Shown in pieces: positions 38,201 to 47,421 of a stretch of 64,000 nt of DNA. The stretch's first letter is position 1; each line of letters starts with the position of its first letter. The stretch is from Daphnia pulex. Lineage: Eukaryota; Arthropoda; Branchiopoda; Diplostraca; Daphniidae. The translations under genes were made by a program, and so were the position numbers. The stretch spans positions 2,914,001 to 2,978,000 of the forward strand of contig NC_060026.1 of the NCBI RefSeq assembly GCF_021134715.1, given 5' to 3'. The notes beneath the pieces are model-generated. The model had not been told where the DNA came from, did not search any database, and worked only from the letters and a program-made list of their open reading frames with translations.

Positions 38201-41200
38201 TTACAACGTAGCCCAACTTTACCACATGTTGTTCCAGAAGAAGCGCGATATCTTCCAAAACAAGAAAGCTACCGGCTCAACGGATTTCGATTTGATTGTC
38301 AAATGGGCATTGGACGAATTTCTCCAAACGATTGACTCGTACCATTTCAAGTTGGCGATCGACACCATTTTCGAGGAGAAGTACGCCAACCTTTTGTGGC
38401 CGCCACAGCAACTGTCTGACCGCCAAAGTGATGAAGACAGGAAAGAAGAGAAAATGAGACGATACGCCCTCCAGTTCGGGTTAACGTCAGTTGATACGCA
38501 AAACACTCGAAAGCTGCAGTTTCTTCACCGAACATTCGCCGAGTATTTGGTGGCCGAGTTTCTTTATAAAGGAATTCTGTCAGACGACAACAAACACAAG
38601 GATCAAATTCGAGATTCTGACGGACCTCTTCTGGATTTCGTGATTCGTGACATCTTTGTTGAGAATTACGAAGGTGTCCGAATATTTCTGGATTCCATGT
38701 TAAAGGACATGGCCATTACCAATCAAACATGGCGCGACACGATACCCAAAAGTATCAACGAATCGCAGCCCAACCAACTGCAAAGATTCGCTCATCATTT
38801 CTCGTTCAGTATGTCCGATTTCTTGTCAAGTGGCAGTGGTGCCGAAGCATTTCTCAAAACCATCCAAGAAGGAAATGTGGGCATATTTGATTTCATGCTC
38901 GATTGCCTTGGAGCAATCTACGACAGACATTCCGTGCAAGAGATGGTCACCAAAGCCATAGACATTGGGAGGTCCCACAAATTTTTCGGCCGCAGTGTCG
39001 AGATTCATCAACGCATCGTCAACTTTTTCAGCGACGCCGAGCTAAAAACCGTGAACGTATTGCTGAATTTAATGGTGGAACATTTCCCTTTTGCGAGGGC
39101 ACAGGGTTATTCCAATTTCCCGCCGAAAGCCCGGAAAACCTATTTAGCTTTCTTACTCGACTTTATGGAAAAGCACCAAAAGAATTTGGCCAATTTACTC
39201 AATCTAGAATTTCTCTCGTTTTACCTTCTCGAACCCAAGGGACATTTCGTCTTTGACCCATACTACGACGAAGAATTGCGCCGATTCCTGAAACTGGTGA
39301 TAACGAATAGATACACCACCCCATCGTCTGTTAATTATTTCGAGGAAAACTTGGATTATGGTGGCAAGGCGATGGGCGGTCGACATGAGAACTGGGTGAA
39401 CGGGAGCATTGAAAAGATCTTGACCATTTTGAAAGATCTCCAACAAGACAAAATGCTGGCAAAAATGTCGAGAGCCGTGCTGACGTCAAATCCTAACCTT
39501 TACGAACGGATTTACAGGCCGTGCATTTTTGAAAAGGACCGAATGTCAGAATTGCGTGAATCTGCGTTGGGAGGTGACAAACACGCCATTTCAGAAGTGA
39601 GATGGCAGTTTCTTGCGGCTGCCGTGGTTGGAAACGAAGAAGTTTGCGAAAATATGCTGCGAACTTTATTTTTGATTGGCAACGACTGGAAACAGCACAA
39701 AGGATTAATTGAGCACGCCCTGAGAATTGCGGAAACGCAATCGGCCGACATGTGGACTCTGATCGTTCGAGTTGTACGGCGACACTTTGACCGAGAGGGG
39801 AACAGCGGACAAGAAGCACTACGCGATGTTTTGACGTGGCAGTTTGATGTAATAAATGGTATGTTGATAGAGTCGTTCGACCCCGTCATCTTACAAAAAG
39901 TTGTCCAAATGAAAGTCACGCAAGAGGAAGACGGGGCGGATTGGTTTCGTGAGATTCTCCTCGGCACAGACTCGCCTACGCGAATGGCGAAGCATTACGA
40001 AGAGGGTTTCAGTTTGCTCTTGAAACACGTTTTGGGCTACTTCAATCAACAGCAGTTGATCAAATTCACAAGACTCATCACGTCCCAAGATTACAAAATA
40101 GAATTTCAGGGAGTTGGCTGCTCTATATGGGCTGCTGAAATCGCGAGATCAGTAATATTCTCAGCTAAATACAATAAATATGTTGATCACAATTTGAGTG
40201 GGAATTTCTGCAGTTTCTTGCAATTGGTAGCCAGTCGATTGGATCAAGAAAGCGTCATAAATCTCCTAAAACACCAAGAGGATAACGTCATTGTCCTTTA
40301 TCACACCGCACTGACACACGGCCAAGAAAATTTCGTCAACAAAATGTGTAGTCGCTATTTGTTGCCAGAAAATCGTGACACGGTCATCAGCGATTTTAAC
40401 GAAAAGGCACCCTACATCATCCTAGACTTGTTCGATCGACATTCTAGAGAAATGCTACCATACGAAACCAAAATCACGGCTTTGATTCCTTTCTTCGTGG
40501 ATCACGCGACAGATGACCAATTGTTACAATTAGTCGATATCATAACATCTAGCTCCTACTGGGAATATCTGTTCGACCATTTGAGCAACGAAGATGTTCT
40601 TCAAATCCTAACACGAGCATCGAAACTTCCGGTGGGATTTGAAGAAGTCGTACGAAAGCTGCTCTCGATCGACGACATACGAGGGCACGATGCCATCATC
40701 ATTCGAGCTGCACAGCAAAGAGGAGACGATTTCATTCAAACGGTGTGTGCCTTACTTCCAGAAATCACCCAGATAGAAATCGCAAACTTTTTGAAGCGCC
40801 ACGCAACTCAGCGGATCGAAGAAATCTTTTTCTCTGGGGAGCTTGATTGGTTTTGGGAATGCAATTCAGAGATCCGTTGGAATACTTTAAAGTTCTTTCT
40901 AAATCACGGCAACGATAATCAACGATCGGAAATGGTTAACGTTCTCACGGCCTTACGTCACGCCGATGAGAGAGTTTGTAGCATTTGGAACAGATGCATA
41001 GAAGAACTTGCGAATACTAAGGTATTTTTTGTAAAGGATTGTCCTAGAGTTCAAGTTTGCCGAAAATTAGAGACGTTTTTGGAGAAGGTTAACGAGAAAA
41101 TCGGAGGGGATGCTGTAATTAAATTACTACTTCACAAAGAAGGTCAAGAGAATAAAAGCGAAGTCGTTCTCATTCGAATCGCATTGTTATACTTGGGTAC

Positions 41201-42713
41201 TTTATCTAACGATCCCTACGAGTTCACGAGTCGCTTTACCATTAAAGATACTGTGCTGTCTCAAGAGAAACAAGTTGAACTTCGTCAGCTTTTGGAACCC
41301 GCCATCAACCAATTTAAACGAGAAAAATGCGACGTCAACTCACCGTTTTGGACAAGTGCCAGTCTGAAGGACTCCCAAGCTGATCACTGGACCGGCGCGT
41401 TACATTTTTATTTGGATTATTCCACGGGTCCTAATCTATCGGCCGATTTCTTTCACATCATGACCTACAAGCGTCCAAGATGGAATAAAACCAAAACTAG
41501 TATTTGGGAATCTTTTTTCGGTGATCAACCCGAGGAAGTTCGTGAGTGTTTTCATCTACTGCGACACGTTTCGGAGAAACTGGGGGAAGACGTTGTAAAA
41601 AAGCTGGCCCTGGAGAAAGACGGAAATGGAAGATTCCTTCTAGGCAAAGCTCTAATGGAACACGCTCATCAACACAGTGTAAAGAGCGTGTACGCCTTTT
41701 TGTCGACACAAGCTAGGAACGAAGTAATCAAAGAATTGCTCAGCGATCCCTACATTAGCAGCAAATTGGACGTCGAAATCGGTTCACGCTCTTTCTCTGA
41801 AAACACAAAGGGAGAACTGTTAATGTATTTAGAGCTTGTCAAATCTGTACGACAAATCGACGGCAAGAGTCGCAGTATTTGGACAAACTATGTCGGTAAA
41901 ATGGAGCTTATTAACACTGAGAAATTTGAACAACTACTGAAATTGGTTTTAGACAAACTGGGCGAAGACTACCTCAAACAACTCATACTCCACGACGACG
42001 ACGGTGACGGGGAATCGATTATTTCATTGGCAACATCACAAGAACATTTTTCGACAATCGACGCAATTTTTTCGTTTCTATCCCCAGCGTCTCAAACAGA
42101 AGTTCGTCAAAAAGGGTACACTGCCACTGGGTTGATTGAACGTATGGTGTCCAACAAAGGATCGGATTACTTGATTATACGCCACCTTAACATAAATTCC
42201 GCTGATGGAACGGCATCTAACCTTCCAGGCGGTTTCGACGTGTTAGCATCGTATTTTCTGGATAAATTCAATTTGGATCAATTGAAAAGCTTCGTCAAAC
42301 TCATCACGTCCCTCAATAAAGTAAAAAGAGAAACTCGAAGTATTTGGGGTGACTACATCAGAAAAGTATGCTCAATTAGGCCCTTTACTAAACAAGAAGA
42401 AGAAAATCAAAAATTTTCATTAAGTTCAATCGAACACTTCTTTAAAGTCGTTTCTAATAGATTAGGTTCAACAGCGGTGGTTCAACTATTGTACCATTAT
42501 GACAGCAGCTGTGTTGTCATAAACTATTTTGTTTTGAAAGACTGTCCAGAGATAGCCAACATGGCCTTCTGTCAACTGGAACAACACGAGAAAAATGGGA
42601 AAATTCGATTCTGTCCAATCAACGGTCGACCTATAGTAGAGCAGCCTATCGAGCTGTCTCTGCATCAACAACAACGAGGAAAGAAAAAACGAGACAGAAG
42701 AGCTAATAAGTAA
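35271..42713 (+). CDS. giant intronless NACHT (STAND) NTPase with N-terminal restriction-endonuclease-like domain and C-terminal repeats
   Basis: A single 2,480-codon ORF without introns. Residues 1-48: basic, NLS-like (ARKKPR). Residues about 50-230: a restriction-nuclease-like domain (GSMHGDIFQLKLL; E81, D90/D91 in KFDDLVF, Q110-A-K112 in YVQAKHK), matching the E-D-QxK core of Cap4/DUF4297-type PD-(D/E)xK enzymes. About 230-750: helical linker of unknown fold. NACHT: Walker A GVAGSGKST (757-765), Walker B VVLMLDGFDEI (D842, D845, E846), sensor-like LLITTRP (872-878), then the PL motif and winged-helix region ending LQFLHRTFAEYLVAEFL. About 1130-2440: long helical repeats, with SIW at 1618, 1904, 2077, 2202 and 2357, each later followed by a conserved LG-x(2)-V-x(2)-LLxH-like block. 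The end is very basic (GKKKRDRR). The architecture is that of NLR/Avs proteins: sensor repeats, an oligomerising NTPase and an effector nuclease. An innate-immune role is inference; the exact trigger is unknown. Confidence 0.9.
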   Translation: MEKRVATSAEAANEAPTARKKPRQIAGNSSANDATLLAVSENPSGTGIRGSMHGDIFQLKLLMLFLVRGITSKYKFQLSTEMPGQGGKFDDLVFHYQDAPQGEYRYRYVQAKHKQGEDNKITASDLLNETNGDYSLQKYFRSYRNEIANPGQNVQDCIICTNIGFDDNVLGSKDFNLTLINSDDTLLGIKQYPNFDKVPARYQLNITRLDESKIFELLHESSEIHQLAKKLLEYANPKNKKKITNNVAIFKMYQVALVEEKVIDRETWKFHQDFITNSDLLPKTATKFRDVIFKFWNKDKKGDRPAHEFNDYLQGLQFNCSKDFGISKEKSDKTFDDVVIDEQIEYFLNKLVFAVDMPNEVRLGNILTEEVGQHFNLRGFDFQSSFMLEKMLDWLKKRQGTVMVTLDGNNLFEQTRQKMVALRATAFSIDFRSKYLPSDFLNSFQYQEETISEKANALKDFLNSADSKKTLRISTRSFRCTTVKILSALETLPGFKDLEDGYLLMESQHLAEKHMKDWVKGAMKEENSHRVLIVIGETPLKVERYEEDFMPVDRPRKKMIVICSEESVTDGTNEFQRDEFDCKMLSDETINKIISTQVAFQGNEKTLEDLVGGRNGLSEMLDSSSVEEILFHRSKVNIPSFKPHEFEKSLWIERFLLPPPIKLDEDFLHELTKELGYTRDKLDKSCKFNPRTNRIKWLIDGTVEKSNIWQQVEKLLLKKKESLDTIPDSETPMICGSIPEIKLATGSELKSCFIITGVAGSGKSTALSRHYEHVKTANSNVWVITINLIKHSKYLSKLAINTASDAVDFLVNFPGVTGDGAFARSLLKNRLINTGGVVLMLDGFDEINDQCKNTIILLIKAISNGKTKLDRLLITTRPHLAKDLQDQLCQFAFSLENLGKGHQVEYLMKYWQNKITLSKEEIARKFANDLIDRVTEALKDKERTFIGIPLQCRILAECFQPQIESLTSYSAPEIGSNYNVAQLYHMLFQKKRDIFQNKKATGSTDFDLIVKWALDEFLQTIDSYHFKLAIDTIFEEKYANLLWPPQQLSDRQSDEDRKEEKMRRYALQFGLTSVDTQNTRKLQFLHRTFAEYLVAEFLYKGILSDDNKHKDQIRDSDGPLLDFVIRDIFVENYEGVRIFLDSMLKDMAITNQTWRDTIPKSINESQPNQLQRFAHHFSFSMSDFLSSGSGAEAFLKTIQEGNVGIFDFMLDCLGAIYDRHSVQEMVTKAIDIGRSHKFFGRSVEIHQRIVNFFSDAELKTVNVLLNLMVEHFPFARAQGYSNFPPKARKTYLAFLLDFMEKHQKNLANLLNLEFLSFYLLEPKGHFVFDPYYDEELRRFLKLVITNRYTTPSSVNYFEENLDYGGKAMGGRHENWVNGSIEKILTILKDLQQDKMLAKMSRAVLTSNPNLYERIYRPCIFEKDRMSELRESALGGDKHAISEVRWQFLAAAVVGNEEVCENMLRTLFLIGNDWKQHKGLIEHALRIAETQSADMWTLIVRVVRRHFDREGNSGQEALRDVLTWQFDVINGMLIESFDPVILQKVVQMKVTQEEDGADWFREILLGTDSPTRMAKHYEEGFSLLLKHVLGYFNQQQLIKFTRLITSQDYKIEFQGVGCSIWAAEIARSVIFSAKYNKYVDHNLSGNFCSFLQLVASRLDQESVINLLKHQEDNVIVLYHTALTHGQENFVNKMCSRYLLPENRDTVISDFNEKAPYIILDLFDRHSREMLPYETKITALIPFFVDHATDDQLLQLVDIITSSSYWEYLFDHLSNEDVLQILTRASKLPVGFEEVVRKLLSIDDIRGHDAIIIRAAQQRGDDFIQTVCALLPEITQIEIANFLKRHATQRIEEIFFSGELDWFWECNSEIRWNTLKFFLNHGNDNQRSEMVNVLTALRHADERVCSIWNRCIEELANTKVFFVKDCPRVQVCRKLETFLEKVNEKIGGDAVIKLLLHKEGQENKSEVVLIRIALLYLGTLSNDPYEFTSRFTIKDTVLSQEKQVELRQLLEPAINQFKREKCDVNSPFWTSASLKDSQADHWTGALHFYLDYSTGPNLSADFFHIMTYKRPRWNKTKTSIWESFFGDQPEEVRECFHLLRHVSEKLGEDVVKKLALEKDGNGRFLLGKALMEHAHQHSVKSVYAFLSTQARNEVIKELLSDPYISSKLDVEIGSRSFSENTKGELLMYLELVKSVRQIDGKSRSIWTNYVGKMELINTEKFEQLLKLVLDKLGEDYLKQLILHDDDGDGESIISLATSQEHFSTIDAIFSFLSPASQTEVRQKGYTATGLIERMVSNKGSDYLIIRHLNINSADGTASNLPGGFDVLASYFLDKFNLDQLKSFVKLITSLNKVKRETRSIWGDYIRKVCSIRPFTKQEEENQKFSLSSIEHFFKVVSNRLGSTAVVQLLYHYDSSCVVINYFVLKDCPEIANMAFCQLEQHEKNGKIRFCPINGRPIVEQPIELSLHQQQRGKKKRDRRANK

Positions 42714-43802
42714 ATTCCAGTACCTGTTTCCCATGTTTGTGTAACGGTTTGGTTTGTGCTTCACTTTGTTGACGAAATAATACCACACATCTGGTTTCTG
42801 GTTATACCTGCAAGTATCAGTGAACAACATTTTAATGTAGTATGATTAGGGGGAAAATCATTAGAAAAACTTGCATTAGTTTAAAATTAGAATTACATGT
42901 TATCCAACTACCTGTAGCAATGCAAACTTTAGCAAATGTAGTGAGTTTTCACGCTAGACCAAATCTTAATACAAAATTGCAGATACTTTGGGCAGCTTGA
43001 TTCTGTTTAACTTCTTCTGAATTTGAAATAGAAATATTTTGCTTCGTATCAGTGGTGTCATGGTAAACTGAAAACGTAGCTTTTTAACCAACCTGGTTTG
43101 CAAAAAAAAGGTGTCTTCACGATCAATTCTTTTCAAGCTCTTTACTCTTGTTATCATTCACAACCAAATATCGAAAAAACAAAATCGCAAATGAGTAATA
43201 ACCACAGAATAAGAGACCATCAAAATCCATTGGCACGACGAAGCATGGACGAAGTAAACAAAACACCTGGTGGCAAACTATTTCGAGACGAATTTGCCCG
43301 CCAAAAGAAATCCAACTCGCTTGCCGTATCCGCGTTCAATTTTACCGGATATTTCCCGTGCACTTTCAATTCTTTTCCGGGACACCACAAACTTTGTTGC
43401 AAAATTTGTCACTTAATTTTCAGTGTGACACTCATGACACCTATAGAATTTCCCCTGCGTAAGTTGGCAATGAGAAATGTGATTAATGAGAAATAAGACC
43501 GCTTTGGCGCTAGTGGGAGTAGAAATACCATTGTAAAAGCACGTAACCGCGCTATATTTAAGACTTTTTTTAAGATAATTAAAATTTGAAAAAGAAATTC
43601 GTTAAAAATCTGATTGATTATTATCGGTAAAAATATTATCTTTGATTATTTCTTACGCTGAAACATTTTTTCAAGAAAATTGTTTCAAAAAACGAGAGAT
43701 TAAGGGTTCAAAACGTCCTTGCCAATGATTAAGGCGTACATGCAATCCTTATAAGGAGGCTAGTGTCTGGCTAAGATCAATTCAAACTTAATCGCATTAG
43801 AA
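42714..43802. other. intergenic, with one doubtful ORF
   Basis: A plus-strand frame with an ATG at 43191 (MSNNHRIRDHQN) runs to 43496. It has no recognisable domain, no clear splice partners and contains a Cys-rich but unpatterned C-terminus. I do not call it a gene. CCTTATAAGG at about 43748 may be a promoter element for the following ORF. Confidence 0.4.
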
Positions 43803-44858
43803 ATGGTTTCAATGGCAACATCAGTACTCATCAAGATGAAATTGAATCGCATTGTCAAGATGTTGGGTTGGGGAAAGATCAAGAACGACCCCACCAAACC
43901 TGTTCAGACTGGAAAAACATCGGATGAAATAAATCCCAGCCCCTCCCATCAGGTGTCGACACCAGAACCCGAACCGATGGAAGACAAGACAATTGCTCGG
44001 GAGGATTCAGCGAAGGAAGGATCACGCGAGAAACCGAGAAAACAGTTTCGATTTTCCATGAAGTCTGCTAAACTACCAGTAGTGCATGGCGAATCTTCGT
44101 GCGTACAGCTTCTCAAATTTCGCACACTTACTGAGATCGAGATCGGAGATGAGATGGAGACCCCGGAAATGGAAGACCTTCCATCAGAATTTAAAGACGA
44201 GAAAAAATCGAATCGGTGGAGCAAACGAAAAAGCTACAACCTTAACACACCTGCTGTCAAAACACCTGCTGAGAAATCGTCCAAAGTTGTACTTTCCAAA
44301 TTTTGCCGTCTCAGCGAAAATGCAATGGAGAATACAGCCGTCCAAATTCACAAGGAAGAAGAAGTAAAGTCTACGACCGTCACGGAATTTCTTACTCAAA
44401 CCGGATTTTTGTTGGAGAAACCTCAGAAAAAGCCTGGTAAACTCCAACCGAAAAAAGAAAGCTATTTCTCTATCAAGTCTCTTCCGTGCAACCAAAATCT
44501 AATCCACCAACGAAACCACCATCGAAACGAACGACGTCACCTAAAATACGGAAAAGGGTTCCAAAAGAAGTGTCAGTGCATTTTCTGTGATTCCGCCTCA
44601 CCGCTGTCACCCAAATGTCCCGAGTGCAGATCCGTTCCAGAATCTTCCAAGACCGAAAAGCCGACGCAGATACCCTTTGTGTGCAAGTGTAAATGGTGTC
44701 AAACGAAAGCATCCGTATGCAGCATGTGCGGGAGACTGATTAAGAAAACGGAAACAAAAGACCCGACGAAGATGCAAGATAAAGTGACAAAACCATTGGT
44801 GCAGCCAGACGTTGTCGAAGGTCGACTGCAAGAGGGGACAGAAGAACAGCGCAATTAA
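43803..44858 (+). CDS. intronless hypothetical protein with two Cys-rich modules
   Basis: 351 residues, not recognised. The N-terminal two thirds are charged and probably disordered (many Lys, Glu, Ser). Near the C-terminus are two similar Cys modules: C257, C259, C262, C272, C275 and C294, C296, C299, C305, C308. Both follow C-x-C-x2-C-x(5-9)-C-x2-C, suggesting paired zinc-binding knuckles. It lacks introns like the NACHT gene just upstream and has the same orientation. AATAAA lies at 45112-45117, about 255 nt past the stop. The first ATG is followed by two others (residues 4 and 12) in frame. Expression and function are unknown. Confidence 0.65.
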   Translation: MVSMATSVLIKMKLNRIVKMLGWGKIKNDPTKPVQTGKTSDEINPSPSHQVSTPEPEPMEDKTIAREDSAKEGSREKPRKQFRFSMKSAKLPVVHGESSCVQLLKFRTLTEIEIGDEMETPEMEDLPSEFKDEKKSNRWSKRKSYNLNTPAVKTPAEKSSKVVLSKFCRLSENAMENTAVQIHKEEEVKSTTVTEFLTQTGFLLEKPQKKPGKLQPKKESYFSIKSLPCNQNLIHQRNHHRNERRHLKYGKGFQKKCQCIFCDSASPLSPKCPECRSVPESSKTEKPTQIPFVCKCKWCQTKASVCSMCGRLIKKTETKDPTKMQDKVTKPLVQPDVVEGRLQEGTEEQRN

Positions 44859-45466
44859 TGCTTATGCGTATCTCCTTGTAACCATTCTACTAAACGGATC
44901 GTCAACGCAGTTACAACACGATCGTGAACGAAAAGTAGAGCTTCACAGTGCTATTTCTTTTGGCTTCTTACAAGGACGACTATATTGGATAGGTGCTGTT
45001 GTTCTGATCTTCACGATTATGAGTATGTAATTGGTTACTATGGAGATACTCTCAAGCAACTTTTAATCCGTCTTAATTTTCATGATATCATTCAATTAAC
45101 TTTTCTGGAAAAATAAACACGATTCTTTCTAAAAAAAATTTTCCGCGCATTTTTTAAATTATTTTGAATAAGAAGTCTATGAAGAAAATTTTAAATCCTA
45201 GCAAATCTACATTAGTCAGCGCAATGTAAAAAAAAATAACAACCCTTTCAAGGACAATAACTATTAATGACCAATAATAGAGCGATATTATCCACCACTC
45301 GTAGTTGAAGGGTTACGCCTCAGGATTCTTAATCTTATACAACGGAGTTTTGGTTAAATGAATATTGATTAAAATACGCTATTATCTTAGTTTTTACGCT
45401 TACCTCCCACAGTTCGATCCAGATGAATAGACTAAGAGGATTGTAATAAAATCGAGGACAACTTTA
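44859..45466. other. 3' flanks of two convergent genes
   Basis: 3' UTR of the Cys-rich ORF up to about 45130, then AT-rich DNA to the ZCCHC4 stop codon. No further gene is supported. Confidence 0.5.
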
Positions 45467-47263
45467 TTATGTATTTCTATGCTCGGTCACGGTCCATTTG
45501 GTTGTGGATTTCGCAATAGAAAAACTGTCCGTCTTTATTTTCTGTAATAAACATACGATAAGTTCTATTAGATTAATTCCATTGTAAATTTAACCAAGTT
45601 TTACCTTAAGATTAGCTACTTCTTTGGTTCGCTCTTGAAACAGCATACACGGATGTTCTGCTAAAGCGCATCTGTTGCATTTCACACAGTGAATCCAAGT
45701 GGGTTTCACGCATCTTTGGCATTTGACGCAATGTACATAGGTCCTTCCATCCTATGTAAATAAATTCTTGTGAAACAGGTGTTTTGAATTTTGCATCTTA
45801 TTATAGTTACCTTAGATGTACACGAATTACAGCTCGAGCAATGTTTGTTTTCGGGACTTATCCATTTTTTACAAAGACCACAGTAGCGATATCCTTCACT
45901 GGCAGGTAACTTAAGTTTCTGCAAGTTGACGTTTGTAAATATTCGGACAGGAGATCCTTGCTTTCTCCCTTTAGGACCTTAAAGATGGAGTTAATAAGGT
46001 TCAACTTTAATACTATTTCAACCTATCGGTACCTTTCTGAAATTGGCTGTGATTGGTGTACTCGATTTTGTAGTCGAGCATAGCAAAATTTGGTAATTTA
46101 TTAAGAATTTGAGACTCCATGAAATAGGGAAATATCCAAAAATCTGTTAGGAAGAAGTTATTAAGTGAATTATACTTTTAAATGAGAACAATAAATTAAT
46201 TACTGGAGATCTCAGAAGACTTTACTCCATTCAGACGTTTGTACTCGCCGTCAATTTTTCGCAAGGTGTGCGCGATAATTTCCACTTTACCTCCAAACGG
46301 TGGGTCCATTACCACAGCCAAATTATTTTTAGCTTCTTTCAAAAACTGTTCATAAATGGAAAACCCTTCAATACCATTGAAAAAGTGGTGATTGAACATG
46401 TTGTAAAGTAAATATTCTTGGGGACCATAAAATTGACGCTAGAGAAAATAAGAAAACATAAGCAAAAAATTGGGATAAATTTTTTCTGTATAGAAAAACT
46501 TACAAATCGAATATCAAGGTCAAGCATCAAACATTTCTTGGAACCATCATTTCTCAGTCTTTCAAAGATTGTTGGGCAAGCAATGCAGAGTACATGATTA
46601 ACTTTTGCATCTTGAAGCAACCCTAATATTACATTTATGGAGTTTTCAGAGAAAAAATACTGTGCTTCCTTTTTGGAGTGATCTAATGGATCTAAAAACT
46701 TGATTTAAAAATCTGGAATTCATATTAAGCAATATATCAAGAAAACATTTGTAATACCTGAGAAGGTTTTTTTAGTAGATCTTCTGAGATTCTTTTTGTA
46801 ATTTGGTGATTAACATGTTTTTCGTCATGAACAAAAAGTTCCCCACATGAGTGACAATAGCTTTTATACTCCACAGACGAATCTGGTTTGTCCAAAATGT
46901 TTTCCCTGATGTAGTCTAGTTTCCTTGAAGTTGAGAGAAGTTGACTTTCCTTTGGCTCCTTTTCCTTATCGTTCTTCCAATCTGTTTCCAAAACATAGGC
47001 AGAACACAACTTTCGATCTCGATATGCCGAACATGCAAAAAATCTTTTGTCCACATTTGAACTTTTTTCAAATAGTAACATCGGTCCTGTCATAAAGTTG
47101 TTGAATACAAATTAGCAAAAAATTTTCGGAAGGTAAACAACTAGAAGAATACATCACTTTTCAAGAAATGCTTACCATGGTCACAAGAAGGCCGTTCCCC
47201 TAAAAAATCAAGCTTAATCTGAACTGAATCTCTAAACCCGTTGTCACATTGATTGTGTTTCAT
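45467..47263 (-). CDS. Zcchc4: ZCCHC4-type rRNA N6-adenosine methyltransferase
   Basis: Exons (minus order): 47263-47176, 47086-46758, 46698-46504, 46438-46204, 46143-46033, 45977-45811, 45751-45605, 45541-45467; 448 residues. N-terminal GRF-like zinc finger ([27 protein letters not shown]), then a Rossmann methyltransferase domain with catalytic DPPF at about D249-F252 (MDPPFGG), then a C2H2/DHHC-like Cys-rich zinc module ([41 protein letters not shown]). Blocks such as YNMFNHHFF and SPVRIFTN match vertebrate ZCCHC4, which by family knowledge methylates one adenosine of 28S rRNA. Human ZCCHC4 continues into a CCHC knuckle that this model lacks; the last exon codes 25 unrelated residues. The minus-strand AATAAA (45468-45463) overlaps the stop codon. 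Confidence 0.93.
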
Positions 47264-47421
47264 GGCAATAAATTATCGAAATCAATTACGTTTAAGCTTT
47301 TTAAAAAAACTGTAACTGGCTCACTACCTCTGCTAGACGACACGTGCAATCTAGCAGACTGATTTTACCGCGTCGTCTGCTCGGCAATAATAGTCAGCTC
47401 AAAATTGCCCGAAAATTTGGA
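47264..47421. promoter_or_regulatory. divergent promoter of ZCCHC4 and PTCD3
   Basis: 158 bp separate the two start codons. At its centre a 9-bp inverted repeat, TCTGCTAGA (47329-47337) and TCTAGCAGA (47350-47358), encloses a perfect E-box CACGTG (47341-47346). No TATA box is seen. Confidence 0.6.
47329..47358. repeat. inverted repeat around an E-box
   Basis: Perfect 9-bp arms with a 12-bp spacer that contains CACGTG. The symmetry suits a dimeric bHLH or other homodimeric regulator, or a cruciform, within the divergent promoter. Confidence 0.8.

Noticed and set aside
46687..46698. Acceptor TTTTTAG at about 46691 in ZCCHC4.
   Set aside because: It would shift the frame. The acceptor ATCAAG at 46699 gives KPSQFLDPLD, matching vertebrate KPSQLLWPL.
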